A stretch of DNA of 64,000 bases from Phosphoribacter sp037045055 (GTDB taxonomy: Bacteria; Actinomycetota; Actinomycetes; Actinomycetales; Dermatophilaceae), in assembly GCA_037045055.1 (NCBI GenBank), contig JBAOHJ010000003.1, positions 1 through 64,000 of the forward strand, in the 5' to 3' direction. The notes beneath the pieces are model-generated. The model saw only the letters and a program-made list of their open reading frames with translations, was not told the origin of the DNA and did no database searches. A program made the position numbers and the translations under genes. This document shows positions 44,101 through 52,974 of this stretch, one piece after another (positions within the stretch are counted from its first letter, which is position 1; every line of letters begins with the position of its first letter).

Positions 44101-45303
44101 CACGTTTTCATCGGCCATCACCTCGCCCCAGTCGGCTTTCATCATCAGGCGGGCGCCGAGGTTGACCCGCGCGCCTACTGCAGCATACTGGCAGCGTTCC
44201 GCGCTGCCGATCACGCCCGTAAATGCCGGTACCGGAAGTGATACCGATGCGGTATCGCGCACCGGTCAGGTTTTCCAGGTCGCTGCAGGTCGTCCTGTAC
44301 GGCAGCGACGAATTCCAGCGCGCGCTCCACGTTGTTTTCAAACGAAATCGGCGCCCCGAAACAGGCAAAACATGACGCCGCCTTTATCGCCAAAATCAAT
44401 TTCTTTGAAATAGCCGCCGAAATTGTCGCATTCCTGTCCAGCACCACGGAGGCAAAATGATCGAGCGCCGTCGTGGGTATCCACGCCGGTAAACGACAGA
44501 AACACGCTCACGACATTGCGGAATTCGCCGATTCCCTGATTTTCGAGAAAACTTCTTTCGGCAGAAAACTCCGCCATGATATGCGGGTCGGGCTTCGGCA
44601 AGTTTCGGCGCTGATTGGTGCTTCCGGCGTCGATTTTTGTCGACGGCTTGGATTGCCCGTCGCAGGTTGCGTCAATTTTGAAATAACCATCGTCCAATGT
44701 CTTCCGCTGTCCATGATCCCAGGGGCAGCAGATAAGGCCTGAAAAAAGCATCGTCCACACCACTTCCAGACTGCTGGCGCGTACCTGCGCCTGCGAACAA
44801 CCGTCGATGGGTGCGCCCCTGAAATAATACGCTTTGCTGTTTGTTGCCCACAATGCCCCACTCCACGTTCTCCTTCGGAAAGCCCGATTTTGATGCCGAT
44901 GTTGTGTTCCGACAGCATGGAATCCTCGTCTTCCTGCTGACGCTGACAAAACGCGCGAGAGCGTCGATTGCGCCGTTTGCATCACCCGCCGGGCGATGGC
45001 TATGGTTTCGGGATTGGTAGGGCCGCTGTTGTTGGTACTGGGAAAAATGGCCGTAAAACTGTCTCCGGCGAAATAGGGAATGAAGCCGCCCTGTTCGTAC
45101 ACCAAACGATACCGTCGGCTGGAAAATGTGATTGAGTGCATACGGACAGTTCCTCGGCGCCTTCCGGACCTTTCTGCATAAGTGTCTCCGTCAGCCGGGT
45201 AAACCCGCTGAGGTCGACAAACATCGTGTAAGGCATGCAGACGACCTTCGTGAATGCCGTGGCGGTAGTTTTCCTGGATAAAATGTGGCAGGAAGTGTCT
45301 CAA
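41125..45303 (-). CDS. Large soluble adenylyl-cyclase-like regulator: two cyclase domains, AAA ATPase, TPR
   Basis: Reads leftward from a TTG at 45303 (RHFLPHFIQENYRHGIHEG). First cyclase domain: MFVDLSGFTRLTETLMQKGP with the metal-binding Asp, and FIPYFAGDSFTAIFP. Second cyclase-like domain: VVSVFLSFTGVDTHDG, GDKGGVMFCLFGAP, ARYRIGITSGTGIYG and VGARVNLGARLMM; here the first Asp seems replaced, so it may be inactive. An ATPase follows (AYVFGEAGIGKSRLSYEFRR), then an all-helical TPR region to MRLEELEKKVKGK. About 1,390 residues. I place the end at TAA 41125-41127, which needs one indel; the raw frame runs to 40907. The many indels hide details. Confidence 0.8.
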
Positions 45304-45363
45304 AATTACAGACTGATTACGTTTGGAGTGGTGAAGATAAAAGGATTTGATGTTATCGCACGG

Positions 45364-46662
45364 TTACAGTCCTTCTAAATCCTTCCCGATATCGCGCCGG
45401 TAGTATTTCCCTTCGAAACTGTACAACCTTGGCGTTGCGTCTTGATTTGCGCAATGCACCGCTGTAATATCTTTCGCCAAACTGGTCATGGCAAGCACCC
45501 GTCCGCCGTTGGTCAGCACTTTCGTCGTCCTTGCACGCGGGTGCCTGCGTGAAAAGCAAGGCTTCCTTTTACCTGTTCCAGTCCGGTAATTGATTTTACC
45601 TTTTTCATAGTGGTCGGGGTATCCGCCGCTGACCAGAAAAATGGTGGTGGCCGTGTTTTTTATCCGTGCGGATTCGTACGCGGCCCAGGGTGCCTTTTGC
45701 ACAGTTTTCGAGCAACTGCACCAGGTCGTTTTTCAGGCGCGGCAGAACGACTTCCGTTTCCGGGTCGCCCATCCGGCAATTGTATTCGATCACGTAGGGT
45801 TCGCCGTCCACTTTTATCAAACCAAAGAAAATGAACCCTTTATAAGGTATTTTTTCTTTTCGCAACCCTTTCACCGTCGGTGCGGATGATACGCGTTCTC
45901 CACTTTTTCCCACATGGCTTCATCCACAAAGGGCACCGGGCTGACAGCGCCCATGCCGCCCGTATTGGGGCCTGTATCGCCCTCGCCGATGCGTTTGTAG
46001 TCTTTGGCTTCGGGCAAAATTTTGTAGGTTTTGCCGTCGGTCAGCACAAATACGCTGAATTCGATACCGCTCAGAAATGCTTCCACCACCACCCGGTCGC
46101 CCGCAGCGCCGAATTTGCCGCCGAGCATATCGCGGCAACTCCGCTGTTCCGCTTCGTCATGGCTCTGGCAAATCACGACCCCTTTTCCGGCAGCCAGGCC
46201 ATCGGCTTTCAACACAATCGGGCAGCGGATGCTTGTGTCAGGTATCGCAACGCCTGCCTCCAGTTGTTCCGCCGCTAAACTCCCGGTAAGCCGCCGTCGG
46301 AATGCTGTGGCGTTGCATAAATTGTTTGGACCAGGCCTTGCTGCCTTCCAGCACGGCGCCCGCTTTGGAAGGGCCGATCACCGGTATATGTTTCAAGCGG
46401 TTCGTGTTCCTGAAAATAATCCCAGATGCCCCGCACCAGCGGTTCTTCCGGCCCCACCAACGACCATGTCAATGTGGTTTTCAGCACAAACTGGCCCACG
46501 GCTGCAAAATCGAGCGGATCCAGCGCCACATTTTCGCCGCATGTGCAGCCGTGCCGCGCATTGCCCGGGAGCGATAAACAATTGGGTACACCGCTTGCTT
46601 TGGGCAATTTTCCAGGCAAATGTGTGTTCGCGGCCACCCGAGCCGAGTAATAGTATATTCAT
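45364..46662 (-). CDS. purD: Phosphoribosylamine-glycine ligase
   Basis: ATG 46662 (NILLLGSGGREHTFAWKIAQ). ATP-grasp features: SLVGPEEPLVRGIWDYF, LKADGLAAGKGVVICQSHDE, VEAFLSGIEFSVFVLTDG, DTGPNTGGMGAVSP and VIEYNCRMGDPETEVVLPRL. The tail shows VLAMTSLAKDI and YRRDIGKDLEGL. About 425 residues. It performs the second step of purine synthesis. Frames change near 46,565, 46,375, 46,265, 46,215, 45,885, 45,655 and 45,435. It is downstream of the DUF4159 gene on the same strand. Confidence 0.95.
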
Positions 46663-46691
46663 AGTGTGCGTTGTGTGCTTTTTTAGTTGAT

Positions 46692-46788
46692 GAGGGTTAT
46701 AAGGATTGAGGATGTCGATAATTGAGTCATTCGATTCGACAAGTTCTTTGCCAGTTAAACCTCGCAATCCTCAAACCTTCACAACCTC
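46692..46788. repeat. Loose inverted repeat upstream of purD
   Basis: GAGGGTTATAAGGATTGAGG near 46,692 and CCTCGCAATCCTC-AAACC-AACCTC words near 46,760-46,788 are imperfectly complementary. A weaker member of the wordy repeat group. Confidence 0.45.
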
Positions 46789-46795
46789 AAAAAAA

Positions 46796-47457
46796 TCATT
46801 GTCCAAAAACATATTGCACAATGTTCGCGCCCATTTGCAGGGCTTTGGCGCGCGTTTCCGGCGGGTCGTTGTGCACGTCATCCCAGCCGTCGCCGAGGTC
46901 TGTTTCAAAATCGTAATAACAAACCAGGCGTCCCTGCCAGATCAGTCCAAAACCTTGCGGCGGTTTGCCGTCGTGCTCGTGGATTTTTGGCAGTCCGTTG
47001 TTGAAATTATATTTCTGGTGGTAAATCGGGTGGCTGAAAGGCAGTTCCACAAAATCGAGTTCCGGGAATACCTTTTTCATAGCAGGCCGGACAAAAGGGT
47101 CCAGTCCGATAGTCGTCGTTGAGAATCAGAAAGCCGCCGCCTTCCAGATAGGCGCGGAGGTTGCGCGCTTCCAAGTCATTAAACAAGCATGTTGCCATGC
47201 CCGGTGGCATATACAATCGGGTAAGTTGAACAATTCGGCGCTACCCGGTTCCACCGGTCGCGAATTCGAGATCGAAATTGGTGCGCAGGTTGTCGTTACA
47301 AAACTTGGCCAGGTTTTTCAACGAATTGACGTCGTTGTACCAGTCGCCGCCGCCGGAATATTTCGAGCAACGCCAGTTTGAGGGTGGGCGGCTGATTGGG
47401 CGTGTATCCAGGCTCACGTTGCACCAAAAGCAGTAAAAAAAGGATTGCTTTGCGCAT
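46796..47457 (-). CDS. DUF4159 protein
   Basis: ATG 47457 (RKAILFLLLLVQREPGYTPN, likely signal peptide). The body assembles as KLALLEYSGGGDWYNDVNSL, LKNLAKFCNDNLRTNFDLEF, PPGMATCLFNDLEARNLRAY, LEGGGFLILNDDYRTG, FPELDFVELPFSHPIYH and YYDFETDLGDGWDD, as in DUF4159 proteins, which look like periplasmic glutamine amidotransferase-like folds without a known reaction. It ends GANIVQYVFGQ. About 220 residues. Indels near 47,360, 47,265, 47,215 and 47,095. Confidence 0.75.
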
Positions 47458-47531
47458 ATAATTGTCTTTGTGTGCTTTGAGGGCTTTTGTTTCATTCATA
47501 AAACCTTACTTTTCGCCCTAAAAACGATTTT

Positions 47532-48304
47532 ATGATGCGTTTTGTATGTGTTTTGATTTTTAATTGCTTGTTTGGTGCGCGTACAAATGAACGCCCAATC
47601 CACTGCGTATGTATTTCAATTCGGTCCGACTATCGGACTGCAAAAGTGGGATAATTCTTTCGAGCGAGAGCCACTTTTCAAATATCATGCTGCACTCAGT
47701 ATCGAATCGGTGGATAATGAGGAGGATAAAAACTCCCTTTTTATGCAAATCGGCTACCATGTAAAAGGTAGCGCTAACCGATTCCGGTATTTCAACATCA
47801 ACTCCGGCGCACCGGGCGGGTCTTTCACGGAAGAATTTCGCTTCAACAACATTTCGCATCGTTCTGGGCGCCAAACAAAAACGCGATTTCGGCGCAAGTC
47901 GGCCGGATGCGCGTTTTTTTTACGGCGGCGGCCTGCGCGTCGATTATACCCTGTCCACCAATATCGACGACCTGAGCCAGTGGCAATCCTATCGCTGTCC
48001 ATTCTATTATCCCAGCGTCGGCTTTCATGAACCGCTGGATGGCCGGCTTTACGCATCAGCACCGGCATCGAGTTCAAATTGAAAGAGCTGATCGGCGGCG
48101 AACTCAAACTTTCCATTCAACCCGACGTCACCCCACAGTACAACCAGCCCAGCATCGGTAATGTCATCGATCCGTATCAACCCGGGCAGCGTGATCACCA
48201 TTTCCGAACGCCGTATCCGGAATGCCGCCGTGGAACTGGGGGTAGGGTTGCGCCTGCTGCGGAAAGTCGGAATACGTGGATTGATGATTCCTGAGCGTGT
48301 TTAG
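47532..48304 (+). CDS. Outer-membrane beta-barrel-like protein
   Basis: ATG 47532 (MRFVCVLIFNCLFG), with an indel near 47,575, then AQSTAYVFQFGPTIGLQKWD and FEREPLFKYHAALSIESVDN. Strand-like repeats follow in three frames: KNSLFMQIGYHVKGSANRF, DARFFYGGGLRVDYTLSTNI, AGFTLSTGIEFKLKELIGGE and IRNAAVELGVGLRLLRKVGI. The stop TAG at 48302-48304 lies inside a repeat. About 255 residues. It resembles the small porin-like or PorT-type proteins of Bacteroidota, without closer identity. Confidence 0.6.
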
Positions 48305-48382
48305 CTCCTTGTGTATAGTGTTTGGTAAAGGTTGATAATCAAGCCCTCCTGAAAACCGAACACAAAAAACTGAACACCCCTT
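48298..48382. repeat. Degenerate GTGTTTAG-type inverted repeat
   Basis: GTGTTTAGCTCCTTGTG near 48,298 and GAACACAAAAAACTGAACACC near 48,358 are loosely inverted, with GTTGATAATCAAGC between, a word also found in repeat copy A. It sits at the convergent ends of two genes. Confidence 0.5.
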
Positions 48383-48384
48383 GA

Positions 48385-48729
48385 CTACCCTCCATTCTGC
48401 AGTTCGTCCCAGTACTCCACCGCCCGGCGGGTATGCGGAATACAGATAGAACCTCCGACCATATTCGCCACCGCAAAAATTTCAAAAATCTGATCGGTTG
48501 TGATGCCCAGTTCGTGGCATTTGCCGAGGTGGTATTTGATACAATCATCGCAGCGAAGCACCATAGACGCCACCAAGCCCAGCATCTCTTTGGTCGGTAC
48601 ATCGAGCGCGCCTTCCTGGTAGGTTTGGTTGTCGAGGCTCCAAAAACGTTTGATCACTTTGTTGTCGGTGGCCAAAATGCGCTCGTTCATGCGGGCGCGG
48701 TAATCATTGAATTCTGTTACAAGTGACAT
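48385..48729 (-). CDS. Carboxymuconolactone decarboxylase/AhpD-like protein
   Basis: An intact 114-residue frame from ATG 48729 (SLVTEFNDYRARMNERILAT). The AhpD-type motif is complete: SMVLRCDDCIKYHLGKCHEL with CxxC and the His three residues on. It ends EYWDELQNGG. Members act as alkylhydroperoxidases or thiol-disulfide enzymes in antioxidant defence. No frameshift. Confidence 0.88.
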   Translation of the reverse strand: MSLVTEFNDYRARMNERILATDNKVIKRFWSLDNQTYQEGALDVPTKEMLGLVASMVLRCDDCIKYHLGKCHELGITTDQIFEIFAVANMVGGSICIPHTRRAVEYWDELQNGG

Positions 48730-48759
48730 ATTGAAATTGCAGAGTTTAGTATAAAATAT

Positions 48760-48868
48760 GGGCTGGTTTGAGAAGTTTGATGGTTTGAAAGGTTTGATGG
48801 TTTGAAGTGGTAACTTATGCCGTGAGTTACCACTTCAAACCATCAAACCTTTCAAACCTTCAAAGCCC
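48760..48868. repeat. Long inverted repeat of GGTTTGATGGTTTGA words
   Basis: The left arm 48760-48815 and right arm 48825-48868 are nearly complementary, with a ~9-base loop and one ~10-base gap on the left. The same words recur once at 60,706. It lies between the divergent AhpD-like gene and dtd. Confidence 0.8.
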
Positions 48869-48913
48869 ACCCCGCAAAAGTCTCACGATTTTCACATTCC
48901 TCATTCCATCTCC

Positions 48914-49359
48914 ATGCGTGTCGTTATACAAAGGGTTTCCCAGGCTTCCGTTACCATCGACGGGATAGAAAAATCCCGGATCGTCCGGGGACTGCTCATT
49001 CTGCTGGGTATAGAACAGGATGATAATCAGGAAGATATAGACTGGTTGTGCAAAAAAATAAGCAGCACTGCGCATATTTTCCGACGACGCGGATCTGATG
49101 AACCTTTCCGTACAGGACATTCAGGGTGAAATGCTGCGTCGTGAGTCAGTTTACACTCCATGCCAGTACCCGAAAAGGCAACCGGCCTTCCTTTATCCGT
49201 GCTGCACGGCCTGAAACGGCAATTCCGTTGTATGAAAGTTTTGTGGAGACGCTTCGGAAGGAGTCTCAGCACGGCCTGTATCTGACGGGTGCGTTCGGCG
49301 CCGATATGAAAGTGGCATTGCTCAACGACGGCCCGGTAACGATTCTGCATCGATTCTAA
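48914..49359 (+). CDS. dtd: D-aminoacyl-tRNA deacylase
   Basis: ATG 48914 (RVVIQRVSQASVTIDGIEKS). After two indels (about 49,076 and 49,130) come SDDADLMNLSVQDIQGEMLV, VSQFTLHASTRKGNRPSF (the SQFTL active-site motif), IPLYESFVETLRKESQHG, TGAFGADMKVALLNDGPVTI (Gly-cisPro motif) and LHRF. About 150 residues. It removes D-amino acids from tRNA. Its stop at 49357-49359 overlaps that of the convergent SRAP gene. Confidence 0.92.
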
Positions 49360-50086
49360 AAACAAGGAATAGCGCCGGTGAGTTGCACGCGTTTCAAAAT
49401 AAGCCGCAGCACATCGGGGACTTCGTCCTGCAAATCCGGCGCGTCGTATGCTAGTGGCGTTCAAGCCGTTCCGATACGCGGTACATTCGGAGCAGTCCGT
49501 TTGCAGGCGGCTGTAGGCATCGTCTGTTATTTTTTCCAGCAGGCATAGTCGGAAAGCCAGTCTCCTGCGTTTCTCTTTCGAAGCAAGTATCAGCGGCATC
49601 CGGTTGTGCAGGGCTGCCATTTCTTCGTTGGGGCCGGTTGTGATAATTGAGAAGGTGGTCTGTACGTTTGCTCCTGAGCCCCAGGTATCCCAGATCGCCG
49701 GCCATAAACATCAAGGCGCCGTTTTTCAGCAAAATACGATAGGGCAGTTTTCGCCCGTCGGGTTCCTTTCGCCATTCGTAAAAACTGTCGGCCGGCACCA
49801 GGCATCGCCGGGTTTGGATGACTTCCCGGAACGAGGGTTTTTCAAAAATGCTTTCCGCGCGGGCGTTGATCAGTTTTCCGCTGTTCACGCCGTCGCGGCT
49901 CCAGGAAGGCACCAGCCCCCAGTTCATTTCACTGAATTCGCTGCAGGGTGGTCGTTGGCAATGACATATGCCGATTGGGTAGGCGCGATGTTGTAGCGGA
50001 TTTTCCACGTGACGGGTTGTTTCACATCGTCGCAGTTGTTCGGATTTTTGTTTGGAACTCGGGGCAAGCGCGTATCGGCCACACAT
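49355..50086 (-). CDS. SRAP domain protein (HMCES/YedK family)
   Basis: ATG 50086; MCGRYALAP holds Cys2, the residue that crosslinks abasic sites in single-stranded DNA. Further signatures are MNWGLVPSWSRDG, KLINARAESIFEKPSFREV, RCLVPADSFYEWRKEPDGRK and LHNRMPLIL with the catalytic His. The C-terminus, after indels, ends PDVLRLILKRVQLTGAIPCF with a stop at 49355. About 240 residues. It protects abasic sites during replication. Confidence 0.88.
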
Positions 50087-50700
50087 AGATGTTGAGAAGT
50101 GGTTTTTGTTTTAAAAATATCGATATAAAAGACGATGTTTTTCGTCTTAAAAGTAAGGTTTTATTTCGTCAGTTGGCCCTGAAAATTTACAATTTCTTCA
50201 TTTTGAACCTGTTCAGCTACTTCAACTTCTTGTTTGAAACAGTTACAAACATTAAAAATAATAACCTGTCTAAAAAATTGACTATCAGCATACTGTTGTC
50301 CATATATTCAGTGTGGATAAGTGCGTGCGTAATACACCGCTCTCCACATTGTGCTGCTGAAGCTTATGCACATTGTGCTGTTTTCGGCTTTTGGAGCTGT
50401 GGGGAACTGCAGTTTTACAAACGTCAGTTAACAGCGGTGGGGAAAACGAAACGACCAACAGCAGGGTTTTCCATATTTTTCCATTTATATGTGCATAACC
50501 TTGCAAGGTGCTGATTACAAACACGCTTGTTTGCACAAAAAGTGTGGATAAACATGGTAACTCTTGGTAGTCTGGGCAGAAGGTATATGACAGTTACAAG
50601 GTTTTCCACAAATTAACACCCCTGATGATGGCGACCGTTTTTTTAATTTAAATCATCTAAAATTAATAAAGGGAAGTCACCTTCCGAAAAGCGAACGATA
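50087..50700. other. Candidate chromosomal replication origin (oriC)
   Basis: A 614-base gene-free, AT-rich gap. Exact DnaA boxes (TTATnCACA): minus strand at 50312-50320, 50490-50498 and 50543-50551, plus strand at 50364-50372; a one-mismatch box TTTTCCACA is at 50602-50610. A direct repeat CACATTGTGCTG lies at 50345-50356 and 50369-50380, overlapping one box. AT-rich tracts at 50,095-50,290 and 50,637-50,670 could be the unwinding element. Three parS-type sites lie within 10.5 kb. No dnaA gene is in the window. Confidence 0.7.
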
Positions 50701-50710
50701 TGAAAGGCTC

Positions 50711-50718
50711 TACTTTTG
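50711..50718 (+). promoter_or_regulatory. -7 box (TACTTTTG) upstream of ctaA
   Basis: Fits TAnnTTTG and lies 40 bases before the ctaA start. The -33 box is not clear. Confidence 0.4.
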
Positions 50719-50758
50719 TGTCAAGTTTTTATCGAACGCAAAAAAATACAGCACCTAT

Positions 50759-51854
50759 ATGTTTCGCTATACGGAGGACACGCGCATTGCAAAGGCAGTC
50801 AAAATCTGGTTGATAACGGGTTTGCTCATGGTTTTTATGCAAATTGTTATTGGGGGCATTACCCGGCTGACAGGAAGTGGATTGAGCATCACCCGCTGGG
50901 AAATCGTGACGGGCACGCTGCCGCCCCTGAATGACGGCGCAGTGGCAGGAAGAGTTCGCTTTGTACCAACAGACACCGCAGTACCAGAAGATCAATCAGG
51001 GCATGCCCCTGGACGATTTCAAGTTCATTTATTTCTGGGAGTATTTCCACCGGCTGTGGGCACGGCTGATGTTTTTTGTTTTTGTCATTCCCTTTTGCTT
51101 TTTTTCTGTATCGCGGTATGTTTTCCCGGCGTCTGTTGCCTCGCATGCTGATGGTGGTAGCCCTGGCCGGCCTGGAAGGTTTTTTCGGCTGGATCATGGT
51201 TGCCAGCGGACTGATTCAGACGCCCCTGGGTAAATGCCTACAACCTGACCCTGCACCTTTGTATGGCGATTGTTATTTTTGCCTACTTGCTGTGGACGCT
51301 GTTTATTGCGTATCAGCCGAAGGACGCGTGCCAAGTTCCGAAACGCTGGGGCGTTTCATTTGCCTGGGCGACTGGTTGGTGCTGGCTTTTCTGCAAATTG
51401 CCCTGGGCGCCATGATGTCGGGCACCAAAGCCGGATTGACTTACCCGACCTGGCCTGATATGAACGGAGCATTACCTGCCGGGCATCCTGCTGGACGGAT
51501 GCCAACTGGATACCGGAAAATTTCAGAAACTACGATATCAATGCATTTATGCCTACCCTGATCCAGTTTTTGCACCGCAATACGGCTTACCTGCTTTCTG
51601 CACTGATTATTTACTTTGTCTGGCGAACCAACAAAAGCGTGAGCCGATCTCGCGTTCGCTTCGGTTGGGCAATATAGCGCTGACACGTCATGTTACTGTT
51701 CAGGTTTTGCTGGGTATATTTACATTAATTCATTGCAAAGGCACTATCCCGGTAACCTTGGGTGTTTTGCATCAGGCCGGCGCTATTTTATCTGATGGGT
51801 ATTCTTTTGTTTGTGACCTATCAGATGGATCAACTCCAAACAAGTCACGTTTAA
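50759..51854 (+). CDS. ctaA: Heme A synthase (COX15/CtaA)
   Basis: ATG 50759 (FRYTEDTRIAKAVKIWLITG). Helix 1 is followed by IGGITRLTGSGLSITRWEIV, the family signature, then IYFWEYFHRLWARLMFFVFV with a heme-ligand His, PRMLMVVALAGLEGFFGWIM, NLTLHLCMAIVIFAYLLWTL, GAMMSGTKAGLTYPTWPDMN, LIQFLHRNTAYLLSALIIYF with another His, and GVLHQAGAIL. About 360 residues, eight helices. It oxidises heme O to heme A for cytochrome oxidase. Indels near 50,938, 51,120, 51,228, 51,375, 51,465, 51,660 and 51,800. End set at TAA 51852-51854. Confidence 0.9.
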
Positions 51855-51985
51855 GAAATTGAAAGACTCAGGCTGCTAACTCAAAAATATATTGCATGCA
51901 TTGGTCACGGCACACTCATTTTGTACAAATGATTTAGTTTAATGGTTTTTGCTATTTTTGCACAACTTATATTGAAACACTACGA

Positions 51986-52766
51986 ATGACATTATCTGTA
52001 AAAGAAGAAAACGGCTTCCGTTACATCGAGTCTGGAACCCAGGGTGAAACATTACTTTTGCTACACGGACTCTTTGGCGCGTTGAGTAATTTTCAGGGAA
52101 TCATCAATCATTTTTCGGCTAATTACAATGTAGTTGTGCCTCTTTTGCCTATTTATGAAATGCCTATTTTACAGGTATCCGTAATGGGGCTGGTCGATTT
52201 TACAACCCGATTCGTTGAACACAAAGGGTATGACAAGGTGCACTTGCTTGGCAACTCGCTGGGCGGGCACGTCGCATTACTGTATGCACTTGCACATCCG
52301 GAACGTATCGCATCGGTTACCTTGACGGGTAGTTCCGGTTTGTTTGAAAGCGCATTTGGTACCGCTTTCCCCAAACGCGGCGACTATGAATACATCAAGA
52401 ATAAAACCGGCCGAAACTTTTTACGATCCTTCAGTCGCCAGCAAGGAATTGGTGGATGAAGTTTTTGACATCGTGAATGACCGCAACAAAGCTATCCGCG
52501 TCGTGGCTACAGCCAAGTCGGCCGTGCGGCACAACCTGGGCGATAAGTTGCATAAGATCAAGGCGCCTACGCTCCTTATTTGGGGAAAGCAGGATTCGGT
52601 GACGCCGCCTTTTGTGGGCGAGAAATTTCACGAATTGATTTCCGGCTCCCAACTGTTTTTTTTAGATGAATGCGGACATGCGCCCATGATGGAAAAACCG
52701 GAAGATTTTAATGCTATCCTGGATGGTTTTCTAAAAGAAGTATCCGACAAAAATTCGGTAGCCTGA
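51986..52766 (+). CDS. Alpha/beta-hydrolase (MhpC-like)
   Basis: ATG 51986 (TLSVKEENGFRYIESGTQGE). LLLLHGLFGALSNFQGIINH (oxyanion loop), LLGNSLGGHVALLYALAHPE (nucleophile Ser), then over one indel near 52,405 AETFYDPSVASKELVDEVFD, APTLLIWGKQDSVTPP (Asp) and DECGHAPMMEKPEDF (His). About 260 residues, full length. The substrate is unknown. A TATTTTTG box lies 26 bases before the start. The stop is directly followed by repeat copy B. Confidence 0.85.
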
Positions 52767-52768
52767 GA

Positions 52769-52863
52769 AATAGTTATCTGTTATTAAGTTATCGGTTATC
52801 AGTGCTGGATATTGAAGCATTTGTAAAGAATTTAAGCCGAAACTAATTTTGCGCACCTTCTTA
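52769..52863 (+). repeat. Intergenic repeat element, copy B, with near-consensus promoter
   Basis: Aligns with copy A (19,485-19,576) over the whole length. It contains TTTG (52820-52823), a 20-base spacer and TAATTTTG (52844-52851), an excellent match to the Bacteroidota promoter pattern. No gene follows on this strand; a strong hairpin terminator begins 26 bases after the box. Confidence 0.7.
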
Positions 52864-52876
52864 TTCAGTATCACAC

Positions 52877-52917
52877 AAAAAAGTCTCCTGTTACCATTCG
52901 TAGCAGGAGACTTTTTT
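52877..52917. terminator. Bidirectional hairpin terminator
   Basis: AAAAAAGTCTCCTG and CAGGAGACTTTTTT are exact complements around a 13-base loop, giving T-runs on both strands. It serves the convergent hydrolase and lpdA genes. Confidence 0.92.
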
Positions 52918-52974
52918 GCATTAAAAAACTGATAGTCAATTGTTTATGTGAATTTTGAAACAAAAGCCTCCAAT

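Noticed and set aside
50089..50514. A 141-codon plus-strand frame across the candidate origin
   Set aside because: It has no family features, is biased by the AT-rich tract, and spans the DnaA boxes. The origin reading explains the region better.
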